A stretch of DNA of 64,000 bases, taken from contig NC_044919.1 in NCBI RefSeq assembly GCF_003576645.1, positions 26,970,327 through 27,034,326 on the forward strand. The letters run 5' to 3'. This document shows, one piece after another, positions 36,493 through 47,129 of the stretch (position 1 is the stretch's first letter; each line of letters starts with the position of its first letter). The notes under the pieces were generated by a model that saw nothing but the letters and a program-made list of their open reading frames with translations, made no database searches and had not been told where the DNA came from. The translations under genes and the position numbers were made by a program. This DNA is from Ipomoea triloba (taxonomy: Eukaryota; Streptophyta; Magnoliopsida; Solanales; Convolvulaceae).

Positions 36493-39400
36493 ATGGCAGC
36501 GAAATTTGAGACTGAAAAATTCAATGGGAAAAATTTCTCATTGTGGAAATTGAAGGTGAAGGCTATCCTGAGGAAAGACAACTGTCTAGCGGCTATCAGT
36601 GAAAGGCCGGTGGATTTTACTGATGACAAAAAATGGAGCGAGATGAACGAGGATGCTATGGCGGATCTATACCTATCAATAGCAGATGGAGTATTGTCAA
36701 GCATCGACGAGAAGAAGACGGCCAAGGAGATTTGGGATCACCTCAACCGGTTGTACGAGGCCAAGTCACTGCACAACAAAATTTTCCTTAAGAGGAAATT
36801 ATATACTCTTCGTATGTCAGAATCTACTTCAGTGACGGAACACTTAAATACGCTGAATACTCTATTTTCCCAGCTTACATCTCTAAGCTGTAAAATAGAG
36901 CCACGGGAGCGTGCGGAATTTCTACTTCAGAGTCTACCTGATTCGTATGATCAACTCATCATCAACTTAACAAACAACATCCTTACAGACTATCTAGTCT
37001 TCGATGATGTTGCAGCTGCGGTTCTTGAAGAAGAAAGTCGGCGCAAGAACAAGGAGGACAGACAAGTTAATCTGCAACAGGCAGAGGCGTTAACGGTGAT
37101 GAGAGGAAGGTCAACAGAACATGGCCAAAGCAGTGATCGTGGTAGATCAAAATCAAGTAAGAAGAATTTAAAGTGTTACAACTGTGGAAAGAAGGGTCAC
37201 CTGAAGAAAGATTGTTGGAATTTAGCTCAAAATTCCAATCCTCAAGGAAATGTTGCAAGTACCTCAGATGATGGAAGTGCTCTCTGTTGTGAAGCATCAA
37301 TAGCCAGGGAAGACAGAAAAAGGTTCGCGGATATATGGCTCATAGACTCGGGAGCCACATATCACATGACCTCAAGGAAAGAATGGTTCCATCATTATGA
37401 ACCAATCTCAGGAGGATCTGTGTACAGCTGTGACGATCATGCCTTGGAGATTATCGGCATTGGAACCATCAAGCTGAAGATGTACGATGGAACAGTCCAA
37501 ACTGTTCAGGATGTGCGGCACGTGAAGGGCTTGAAGAAAAATCTATTATCCTATGGAATATTGGATAATAGTGCAACCAAGATTGAAACACAGAAAGGAG
37601 TCATGAAGATTTTCCAAGGAGCGCTTGTGGTGATGAAAGGGGAGAAGATAGCTGCAAATTTATACATGCTGAAGGGAGAGACTTTGCAAGAAGCAGAGGC
37701 ATCGGTTGCCGCATGTAGTCTAGACTCTACGCTGCTATGGCATCAGAAACTTGGGCACATGTCAGAACAAGGAATGAAGATTCTTGTGGAGCAAAAGCTA
37801 CTTCCGGGGTTAACAAAGGTATCACTTCCTTTGTGTGAGCATTGTATAACAAGTAAGCAACATCGTCTTAAATTCAGCACATCAAATTCTAGAGGCAAGG
37901 CTGTTCTAGAATTGGTTCACTCTGATCTGTGGCAAGCACCGGTTCCATCCCTAGGAGGGGCAAAGTATTTTGTCTCATTCATCGACGATTACTCTAGGAG
38001 ATGCTGGGTGTACCCTATCAAGAGAAAGTCAGATGTGTTTGCGACTTTCAAAGCCTTCAAAGCACGGGTGGAACTTGATTCCGGGAAGAAGATCAAGTGT
38101 TTCAGGACAGATAATGGAGGGGAATATACAAGTGAGGAATTTGATGACTTCTGCAAGAAGGAAGGCATCAAAAGGCAGTTCACGGTGGCATACACTCCTC
38201 AACAAAATGGAGTGGCAGAGCGGATGAACAGAACCTTGCTGGAAAGGACAAGAGCAATGTTGAGGGCTGCGGGCTTAGAAAAATCATTCTGGGCAGAAGC
38301 AGTCAATACCGCCTGTTATTTGGTGAATCGAGCTCCATCAACTGCAATCGAGCTGAAGACACCAATGGAGATGTGGACTGTAAGCCTGTTGATTATTCAA
38401 ACCTCCATATATTTAGAAACATTGTGTATGCAATGTACAATGCCCAGGAAATTACAAAGTTGGATCCGAAGTCCAGGAAATGTAGATTCTTGGGGTATGC
38501 TGATGGAGTAAAGGGGTATCGCTTGTGGGATCCCACTGCCCACAAAGTTGTCATCAGCAGGGATGTTATCTTTGTAGAGGACAGGCTACAAAGAGGAGAA
38601 GTTGATGATAGCACGGAAAAAGAAAAGCCAGAAACTACTCAGATACAGGTAGAGGAGGAATTTGAACAAGATTCTTCTGAAGCAGAACCGGCGCACGAGG
38701 AACCAGAACCAGAACGCTCTGGAGCTCCAACAACTCGTCAATCAGACCGTGAAAGAAGACGTCCCACTTGGCACTCAGATTATGTTATGGAAGGGAATGT
38801 TGCATACTGCCTTCTAACAGAGGATGGTGAGCCATCAACCTTTCAGGAGGCGATAAACAGCTTAGATGTTTCTCAATGGACGGCAGCAATGCAGGAAGAA
38901 ATAGAAGCTCTCCATAAAAATAATACATGGGAACTTGTGCCACTACCACAAGGAAGGGAGCCAATTGGTAACAAATGGGTCTTCAAAATCAAAAGGAATG
39001 GTGACGATCAAGTGGAGCGGTATCGTGCAAGACTGGTGGTGAAGGGATATGCTCAGAAAGAAGGTATTGATTTCAATGAAATATTTTCACCTGTGGTTCG
39101 ACTAACAACAGTTCGTGTAGTTTTGGCGATGTGTGCTACATTCAACTTACATCTAGAGCAGCTAGATGTGAAAACGGCTTTTCTTCATGGAGATCTTGAA
39201 GAAGAGATATATATGCTCCAGCCTGAAGGATTTGAAGACAAAGAGAATCAGAACTTGGTTTGCAGGTTGAACAAATCTCTATACGGTTTAAAGCAGGCGC
39301 CAAGGTGTTGGTATAAGAGATTTGATTCCTTCATCATGTGCCTTGGATACAACAGACTGAATGCAGACCCTTGTGCATATTTCAAGAGGTTTGGAAAAGA

Positions 39401-40388
39401 TAACTTTGTTATATTGCTGTTGTATGTAGATGACATGTTGGTCGCAGGCCCCAACAAAGATCACATTGATGAATTGAAGGCACAACTGGCTAGGGAATTC
39501 GAAATGAAGGACTTGGGACCAGCAAATAAGATTCTAGGGATGCAAATTCACCGAGACAGAGGTAATAGGAAGATTTGGCTTTCTCAAAAGAATTATTTAA
39601 AGAAAATCTTGTCACGTTTCAGCATGCAAGATTGTAAGCCAATTTCTACCCCTCTTCCTATTAATCTCAAAGTATCCTCAAGTATGAGTCCTAGCAATGA
39701 AGAAGGGAGGATGGAGATGTCACGAGTACCGTATGCATCAGCGGTGGGGAGTCTAATGTTCGCTACGATATGTACAAGACCAGACATTGCGCAAGCAGTG
39801 GGAGTAGTTAGTCGGTACATGGCGAATCCAGGCAGAGAGCATTGGAACTGTGTGAAGAGGGTCCTAAGATACATCAAGGGGACCTCAGATGTTGCATTAT
39901 GTTATGGAGGATCAGACTTTCTTATCAACGGGTATGTGGATTCTGACTATGCAAGGGATTTCGATAAAAGTAAATCTACGACATGATATGTGTTCAAAGT
40001 TGCTGGTGGAGCTGTAAGCTGGGTTTCAAAACTGCAAGCAGTTGTGGCTACGTCAACAACAGAAGCAGAATATGTAGCAGCTACACAAGCCAGTAAAGAA
40101 GCAATTTGGTTGAAAATGCTATTGGAGGAGCTCGGGCACAAACAAGAGTTTGTCTCTTTGTTTTGTGACAGTCAGAGTTCCATGCATCTAGCAAGGAATC
40201 CTGCATTTCATTCAAGGACGAAACACATACGAGTGCAGCACCATTTCATCCGAGAGAAGGTGGAAGAAGGGACAGTAGATTTGCAGAAAATCCATACCAC
40301 GGACAACGTAGCAGATTTCCTAACAAAGGTAATCAATGTTGATAAGTTTACTTGGTGTCGATCTTCCTGTGGCCTGATAGAGACGTAA
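36493..40388 (+). pseudogene. copia gag-pol polyprotein with two breaks
   Basis: Start chosen at the ATG at 36493 (MAAKFETEKFNGKNFSLWK), since gag proteins of this clade begin this way. Domains in order: gag (36500-37080), zinc knuckle CYNCGKKGHLKKDC (near 37174), protease around DSG (near 37342), GAG-pre-integrase (LWHQKLGHMSEQGM, near 37735), integrase core (37900-38360, with HSDLW, TDNGGEY and QQNGVAE), reverse transcriptase (about 38920-39650, YVDD at 39423-39434) and RNase H (39920-40330, EAEYVA; ends DFLTK). One base is missing near 38380, between integrase and RT, so the frame shifts there. A TGA at 39984-39986 interrupts RNase H. Otherwise the reading is complete, so this copy is only slightly damaged but cannot make a full polyprotein. 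Confidence 0.93.
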
Positions 40389-40452
40389 GCGACATGGAAA
40401 GTGCAAGGTAGAAAGAATGGTGTGAAGATATGATTGTTACAATCTAATCTTC

Positions 40453-40463
40453 AAGTGGGAGAT
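40453..40463 (+). other. Polypurine tract
   Basis: AAGTGGGAGA immediately before the 3' LTR; primes plus-strand synthesis in LTR elements. Confidence 0.85.
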
Positions 40464-40941
40464 TGTCGGCAAAAAATGTTACAGCAGCCATAATTAGGCA
40501 AATATCAACAATTGACAAAGAATTAGGCAAGTCAAAAAGGGTTAGGCATGGAGTTAGGCACCTACCAAAATATTTATTATTTGGTCCCTAAACTTTGGAC
40601 TAACTACAAAATGACCCCAATTTCTCAACTATAAATAGGGAGGTCATTTTGCCATTCTAGTCATCTCAAATCATTCTATTCTTCCCTCATATACTAGAGA
40701 TATTAGAGAGTTTGTTAAGTGTATTTCTCCTTCCTAGCAAGAGAGAATTATCCTTGTTTTCTCCTTGTTAGTTAGAGAGTGGTTGTAACTCCTATTTTCT
40801 CATAGTGAAATTCTTCTACCCTTGCCCGTGGTTTTACCCTAATTTGTTTAGGGGTTTTCCACGTAAAATCTGTGCCTCATTTATTTTTCTTTCTCAAATT
40901 ATTGTTGCAATCTGATCTATCCCACTTCCGCGGGCGCAACA
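40464..40941 (+). repeat. 3' LTR of copia element
   Basis: 478 bp; differs from the 5' LTR at five positions, all transitions, and by one T in a T-run. Confidence 0.92.
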
Positions 40942-40946
40942 TCACT

Positions 40947-41409
40947 TAGTATGCTGACCATTGGGACAGAAGATTAGTTTTCTGACTATCGGCCGGAGGA
41001 ATACCTTTAGAAAAAATCCAAAAATAATGACACAATCAATTCCAAAAAAAAAAAAAGGACACAATCTCGGTAAAAGTTTCGAGAACTTACAGACATTCGT
41101 GCATACTTTGAAAAGATGATGAGCTTGGAATCCCTTGAAATTAACATTATCACATATGTTGAAGCTTCCCCCAGAAAATGCATAAAAGTAGAAAAATGTC
41201 ACGGAATCAGTATTGTAACAACATCATATCTTAGTTTCTAAAATATATAGAGTAAAATTGGGTAAGTTGTTATCATTTCAAGAAAACCTATAATAAATTA
41301 AATGTGAAGGGATAATTGGATAAGTTATTAGACCCATTTAACGATTCGAATCGTCACTTCCCCACAAAGAGAGCTCACTTGTCACTTGATCTACCCTACT
41401 GGGTTACAA
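40947..41409. other. Gene-free stretch
   Basis: Intergenic DNA beyond the copia target site. Contains an A-run at 41046-41056. The 86-codon minus-strand frame (40942-41202) has no recognisable domain. Confidence 0.4.
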
Positions 41410-41738
41410 GACTGTAGATGTTAATTGTACATTAAATCCACTCAAGACTGTAGATGATAATGTGATTATATATGACACATTTCACAATAAGGTTATCCTT
41501 ATAATTGTAATACTCTTATATTTTTTAAAGTGAATTCCATTTCCACATCATTAAATTTATAATTCTTTTTTTATTTTTCTTACATCTATGCAATATTTTC
41601 TCAATTTCAAAAGTGATTTTACTTTCACATCATATTCATATTATAAAATTTTTTTAAAAATGTATAAAAGGTTATCATGAGATTTTTTATTTTTTTTTTG
41701 TGCTTTGCAAGCTTGCATTCCATAAGTATAAGGCAAAA

Positions 41739-42175
41739 ACTTGTGTGAGACCGTCTCACCATGAATCGGGTCGGGTCGGGTCAAGATGCAAATGTAACAC
41801 TTATATGCACAAATGTTATACTTATATGCTCAAATATAATACTAATCAGAAATAAAATTTTTGTTACTTATAAGGGTAAATGTAACATTTTTAAAGAAAA
41901 ATGCAATACTTTTACATTTCGATTTAAAAGTATTACATTTTTCCTCAAAATTATTATATTTGCCCTTATAAGTAAGGAGCACTTGTCAACATTACTTATT
42001 ATGAAAAATGTATTACTTTTTCTCTTAAAAGTAGCAAAAATTCTATTCTTGATTAGTGTTATATTTGAGCATATAAGTATGATATTTGCACATATAAGTA
42101 TGACATTTGCATGGTGCTTCGACCCGACCCGATCCGTCTCACGAATAAGGATCCGTGAGACAGTCTCACACAAGT
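41739..42175. mobile_element. MITE, GAGACCGTCTCAC family, best copy
   Basis: 437 bp with inverted ends ACTTGTGTGAGACCGTCTCAC / GTGAGACAGTCTCACACAAGT and sub-terminal GGGTCGGGTCGGGTCAAGATG / GACCCGACCCGATCC. The interior is symmetrical, with many ATAATACTAAT / ATTAGTGTTAT-type pairs, so it can fold into one long hairpin. No transposase. Confidence 0.75.
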
Positions 42176-42181
42176 GTGACC

Positions 42182-42329
42182 CTAAGTATAAAACATTTGC
42201 CTAATAGTTAGGCTCTGCTTTGCAAGCTTGCATTCCATAAGTATAAAACATTTGCCTAATAGTTAAGGCTCTGTTTTGCAAGCTTGCATTCCATAAGTAT
42301 AAAACATTTGCCTAATAGTTAGGCTCAGC
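42182..42329. repeat. 59-bp tandem repeat, ~2.5 copies
   Basis: Unit: AAGTATAAAACATTTGCCTA, ATAGTTAGGCTCTG and TTTGCAAGCTTGCATTCCAT. Half a unit lies at 41700-41735, left of the MITE, so the MITE landed in or beside the array. Copy B (about 47425) has a single unit only. Confidence 0.8.
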
Positions 42330-42395
42330 TCATACCTACTACTAAATCCAACAAGGCAAGAACCCACCAACTATAGCATCTTTTACTATTACGGA

Positions 42396-42451
42396 GTTTT
42401 TTTTTTTTTTTTTTTTGGGGGGGGGGGGGGGGGGTTTTTTTTTTTTTTNTT
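42396..42451. other. T/G/T homopolymer block with an N
   Basis: A T-run, then about 18 G, then a T-run with N at 42449. The equivalent part of copy B (48378-48415) is ordinary mixed sequence, so this looks like a poorly resolved or artificial patch. Confidence 0.75.
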
Positions 42452-42618
42452 TATACCTCACATACAGCTCTCAGAATTGTAAGAAAGAGTCTATTGTTGT
42501 TGCTCTCAAAGGTATTTACTGAACTGTGTCTCATTTCCTCATTAATCTGGGTATGTATATAGCATCTTTTGTTGTTCCTTATTTTCATAAATTGTTAGTG
42601 TTACAACTTTGTTGTGCG

Positions 42619-42624
<6 letters not shown>

Positions 42625-42690
<66 letters not shown>
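42625..42690. repeat. (TA)n(TG)n compound microsatellite
   Basis: GCGCGCA, about 18 TA, then about 13 TG. In copy B the same site is (TTG)n(TG)n at 48571-48600. Confidence 0.9.
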
Positions 42691-42694
<4 letters not shown>

Positions 42695-43134
42695 TATGCT
42701 CAAATTCACAGTTTTTCTTCATTCCCTGTTAAGATTCTGGATCATTATGTTTTTTTTGTTGTGTTGGGATTGGATGATAGATAACAAAGTTAAATTCTGA
42801 TAAGAAAACTCATCAGGTAAAGAAATTTATTTTTCCCACAATAAATGGTTAATGGGAATTTTACAATTTTTTGACAAAAAAAAATAGAAAATTGTATTTT
42901 TGGTCTTTTAGTTATACTCGTGGTACAAATTTAATTTAGTCTCTGAGATATATGTGTGGCCATCTTTAGCTCTTAAGTTATGCACGAAGGGGTCATTTTA
43001 GTTTCTCGGGAACTATTTCTACCACCAATTTATCACTTTATAAAGTGGTTTATTCGGTCCTTCAGGGACTAAAGTTGTCACTCCATGCATAACTTAGGGG
43101 TTATGTTCGTCTTCAAGTGCATGTTTTGCCTTGT

Positions 43135-43490
43135 TCGAGTGCATATGTTTCTCTCTTCGAGTGCATATGTTTCTCTCTTTGAGTGCATAGTTTTTCTTTG
43201 AATGCATATTTATTTTATTAGTTTCTCAAAAGATGGGTGCATTGTTTTTCTCCTTCAAGTGTATATTTTCCCTTCTGCAAGTGCATATTTTTGTCTCTTC
43301 AAGTGCATATTCTTTATTAGCTTCTCAAAATAATATTTTCGGTGCATAACTTTAAACTTTGAGGTGCATAACTTTGAACCTATAGTGCATAACTTTGGAC
43401 CTACGGTGCATAACTTGGACCTTGAAGTGCATAACTTTAAATCTTATGGTTCATAACTTTAAACCTTATAATTCTTAACTTTGGTTGATC
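43135..43490. repeat. Two adjoining 22-bp minisatellites
   Basis: First array (43135-43325): TCGAGTGCATATGTTTCTCT with variants. Second (43335-43490): GGTGCATAACTTTGAACCTA, seven or so diverged copies. Both are built around GTGCATA. Confidence 0.7.
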
Positions 43491-43796
43491 TTTTAACGTG
43501 AATTATTCCATTAAGTATTAGAAATGGTTGAATTTGATTGTAGAGGAAAAAATATATATATAACTAAAACAAAAAAATTCTTAGGCGGGAGATTGGAGCA
43601 ATCTTAGAGGCTAAATCCCCTCTCTTTATTATAATAAGAGATAAAATCCTTCAATTTAATTCCCCGCCCAAAACACTCCTATACTATTAAGATTTGCGTA
43701 ATATTGTAAAATATGGTAATACAATTCCTAATACAATATATTCTTTCCTATTCGTAATACAACTCTATATTAAAATTAATAATAATAATAATACAG

Positions 43797-44436
43797 GTTG
43801 TGTTTGGCAGAACTTATTTAGGAGCTTATAGCTTATTTTAAGCTACTAATAAGTTATAAGCTTTGTTTGGTAATGTTCTCAAAATAAACTAGTAGCTTCA
43901 AATAAGAGCTTATTTTGAAACACTACTTCAGGTAGCTTTTCAAAAATAAGCTAGTATCTTCTTAACTTTTTTCCATCTTTATCCTTATTATTTTATATAA
44001 ATGACATCATTTATCCCTCCCAATTAAAACTCTTTTGACCTTTTTTCTTTGTAATTTTAAATTGATATTTATGTTTGAACAATAATTTTTGTGTGAACTA
44101 ATTTTATGAATTATAAACATCTTGTTTTACTTTATATATTTTCAAATATATGTTCTTACTTTATTTTATTAAATTATATTAATTTCATTATTTTATATTT
44201 TAATATGTAAACAAACCTATTTAAATTTAAAACTATTTAACTTTTATGAAAATGCCCTTTTTAGTCTTTTTACATTTATCAACTTATCAAAAAGCTAATT
44301 TTACCAAACACTTTTAAGCATAGCAGCTAGCTTAACAGCTCTTCAGATTCCAGTTTCGAGCTTATAGCTTTTCAGCTTTCAGTTACTTTTCAGCTTTCAG
44401 CTACTGTTTCAGCTAGGTTTGTCAAACATAACCACA
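43797..44436. mobile_element. hAT-like MITE nested in Helitron 2
   Basis: Left end GGTTGTGTTTGGCAGAAC and right end GGTTTGTCAAACATAACC are inverted. Sub-terminal AGCTTATAGCTTATTTTAAGC words alternate on both strands. Non-coding. No clean target duplication seen. Confidence 0.6.
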
Positions 44437-45009
44437 ATATATACTTCTCTGCAACGTAATATTGTAAAATATGGTAAAACAATTCCTATTCGTACTACAA
44501 GCAATACCAAACCCTATTGCAGAGTAAATTACAAATTAAATTTCTCACTTTAAAATAAACCATGGATATCATTTTTCCATCATAAATTGTAGACAATGCA
44601 TATAATAACAAGTAGTTGAATGTTCTACAATATATCTAAACTTTAGTCTTTAGCACTGTAGATATTGAACAAATTAAGATTTTGATATAAATGCTATATT
44701 TTTCTTTAGGTCATTGACCACATAAATTGGATCATGACATTCATTCTTGGCTCTTTAATCAAATTTGAACTACACATTTAATTAACTATTACTTAACTAA
44801 TAATTAACTATGAGAATTGTTTAGGAAGCATAACTTTTTCATAATTCACACAAACAACATAATAAGGAAATTCACAGAGTCAACAATTCTAAGGACAGGA
44901 AGAAGCAAAATACCACAAATCAAGGTTAGAGCCAAAATTAAATCTCATGATATACTGTTTCACTCATTATTTTCATTATTATATATATACTTTAGAACTC
45001 CATAGTTGG

Positions 45010-45290
45010 TTTTCTCATACTGAGAAATCCAGTTTTTAATTTTTCAGTATGAGAACCCAAACTAGGGTTTCTCAAATTGAGAAACACAAACATGAATTGA
45101 ATTATCTGATAACCCGTACATGTATTCTCAAATTGGGGAAAAATGACAGAGAAATTAAAAGGTATACACGCATCCTTGTTCCGGAGACTAGACCAAATTC
45201 GAACTAGGATTTCTCAAATTGAGAAACGCAAATCTTAAATTATCTTAGAGAGATTACAAGTTCAGAAAGATCAAAAGTTTCTCAAACTGA
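45010..45290. repeat. Cluster of GTTTCTCAAATTGAGAAAC palindromes
   Basis: Perfect or near-perfect 15-19-bp palindromes at about 45014-45029, 45042-45056, 45067-45085, 45121-45140, 45209-45227 and 45269-45284, with changing centres (CATACTG, AAATT, AAACT). Each is followed by non-repetitive sequence. Confidence 0.65.
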
Positions 45291-45339
45291 GACGCCTAGA
45301 GCAGGAGAACCAAAATGGTCAAATGAAACGGGGAACCAA

Positions 45340-45344
45340 ATGAA

Positions 45345-45413
<69 letters not shown>
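45340..45413. repeat. (TA)n microsatellite
   Basis: About 36 TA dinucleotides, the longest in the window. Confidence 0.9.
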
Positions 45414-45414
<1 letters not shown>

Positions 45415-45674
45415 CCCAAAACAACATCATTTTGGGGCTATCTAATTTTGGGCTGTAAGGTTTTATTTTTTTCCTAGAAAATTATAGAAAGTGTTGCCTT
45501 GGGTTATGTTCATCTTGAATGTAATTAAAAAATTTAGAATAAAAATGATTAAGTAATAAATACCTAATTAACATATAAAGTGAAATGTTTATTACTATGG
45601 ATTCTTCTTTATTTATTTATATTACGAGTCATTCCTTGACAATTAATTTAACTCAGACATTTTATTTTTTAAGG

Positions 45675-46366
45675 AAACGAGTCATTGTGTAATCCGAATA
45701 ATACACAAGAATCGTTGCTCCAACCAAATAGGTTGTTTGATAATGCTCAACCATTGTTAGAACCCTCTGTTGGTGCACCAACATTTAGTCCAGCTAATCT
45801 CAATTTAATTGTAAGCAAATTTGTTATCTCAATAGCGTACATAACTATTTTATTTAAATAAAATGCAATTTGTAATTTTCCTTCATCGGGTATAAGTAAT
45901 TGCAGTGGCCGGTAGTGAAGCATTGCACAGTGGATTTATGGTTTGCTCTCCAAGAACACCTATTAATATGCCTAGGAATGATAATACAACTCAAATTTAA
46001 ATTATTTTTAATAACCTTTACATTTTATTATATAACAATTTTTATTTATTTGTTGTTTTAAATTATTGATTTACTTCAATTAATGTGTTAATTATTATGT
46101 ACTTATTTGATTTTATTATTTTTTCAAAAATATTGCAGTGGTTATCAAACCAAATAATATATATGCAATTAATATATAAGATTTAATATTACAAATAGGA
46201 GATGCATTCATAGTTGTGTATTTAAAGTACGAATCATTCTATGAGAATCGTCTAAATACTGATCATTTTATAACATTTTTTTAGAAAATGAGTCGGTATT
46301 GCAAACAACTGTTGGTTCTTTAGCATTTAATCCAGTTCATTCGAAATTTAATGGTGAGCAAATTTA
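45675..46366 (+). pseudogene. Two related exon-like fragments in Helitron 2
   Basis: At 45675-45810 the plus strand reads NESLCNPNNTQES... VGAPTFSPANLNLI before a GTAAGC donor-like site. At 46286-46356 it reads NESVLQTTVGSLAFNPVHSK before another donor-like GTGAGC. Both share NES...VG-x-x-x-F-x-P. They resemble tandemly duplicated exons of a captured gene; I do not recognise the family. Confidence 0.3.
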
Positions 46367-46486
46367 TTTTTCTAATAGCCTACGCACCTATTTTCTTTTG
46401 TATAAAATGCAGTCATAAATTTTCCTTCCTTCCTCAATGTAGTTATAACAAATCCATTCTGTCCATTGCACGGGTAGAAATACTAA

Positions 46487-47129
46487 TTAGATCTAATCCG
46501 ATATATCATTGCAGATGGACAGTTGTGATTGGTTCCTAGTTTTTTCTTACACGTCTGTTCTTATTACACACATATAGAGAGGACATGTTTTTGTATAAAG
46601 AAATGAAAACTGATATGATATATCTATCTAGGTAAATTAACGGTAATGGTTGCTAAAAAAAATAGTACAATTATATTCTTTTTGTAAATATTGAAAAATT
46701 GTAAGCATACGAGGAAAGCCTAAAGAATCTTTCCAAGAACTTAGCCATTCATGCCAAAGCGATACGTTAGCCATGAAGTCCGTGACGTGATTATTAAATA
46801 TGAATAAAAACATACATTGATCACGTATCTATGATTTTATGCCTTATTCACTATTTCTCTAGACTTTTATTCGATATGACAATTTAGTCTAATAAAATCA
46901 AACTCTATGATTTTATGCCTTATCTCTTATTCACTATTTCTATAGTCTTTTATTCGATATGACAATTCTAGTCTAATAAAATCAAAACTCACGTTTTCAA
47001 AAAAAAAAAAAATCAAAACTCACATGATAGATTTAGATTAGAAAATGACACGTATATTTATATTTTAATATTTGATATTTCCCATTTAACTCATGTCATG
47101 TCACATTGTCAGTTTTTCACCTGTATTTA
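46487..47129. other. Gene-free stretch
   Basis: AT-rich. Contains a direct repeat of about 70 bp (CTATGATTTTATGCCTTATT...TCGATATGACAATT at 46828-46885 and 46910-46965). Nothing coding. Confidence 0.5.

Larger units (their letters stand above)
35962..40941 (+). mobile_element. Complete Ty1/copia retrotransposon (TNT1-like)
   Basis: 4980 bp with LTRs at 35962-36440 and 40464-40941 (both TGTCGGC...GCGCAACA), flanked by the identical 5-bp TCACT (35957-35961 and 40942-40946). Primer-binding site TGGTATCAGAGCC at 36443-36455 is complementary to the 3' end of initiator tRNA-Met; polypurine tract AAGTGGGAGA lies just before the 3' LTR. Gene order gag-protease-integrase-RT-RNase H marks it as copia. 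I counted five differences between the LTRs, all transitions, plus one 1-base length difference, so insertion was recent on an evolutionary scale. Confidence 0.95.
41410..43105 (+). repeat. Segmental duplication A of the GBA2-gene 5' flank
   Basis: Collinear with 47130-48985. Shared blocks include TTAAATCCACTCAAGA...GATGATAATGTGATTAT, GCAAGAACCCACCAA, CACATACAGCTCTCAGAATT, GAACTGTGTCTCATTTCC (GAACTGTCTCATTTCC in B), CATTCCCTGTTAAGATTCTG and GCATAACTTAGGGGTTA. Copy A also contains a MITE (41739-42175), a tandem array, a homopolymer patch and a longer microsatellite. It never reaches coding sequence, so it is a copy of the promoter and leader without the gene. Confidence 0.85.
43616..46486 (+). 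mobile_element. Helitron 2 with nested insertions
   Basis: 5' end TCCCCTCTC with TAATAAGAG, preceded by A, and 3' end CATTGCACGGGTAGAAATACTAA (CTAA at 46483-46486) followed by T; the terminal hairpin is partly decayed. It shares the TATAATAAGAG start and the ACAATTCCTAAT vocabulary with the Helitron at 3871, so they are one family. Inside are a hAT-like MITE, palindromic repeats, a TA run and exon-like fragments. No helicase found. Confidence 0.5.
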
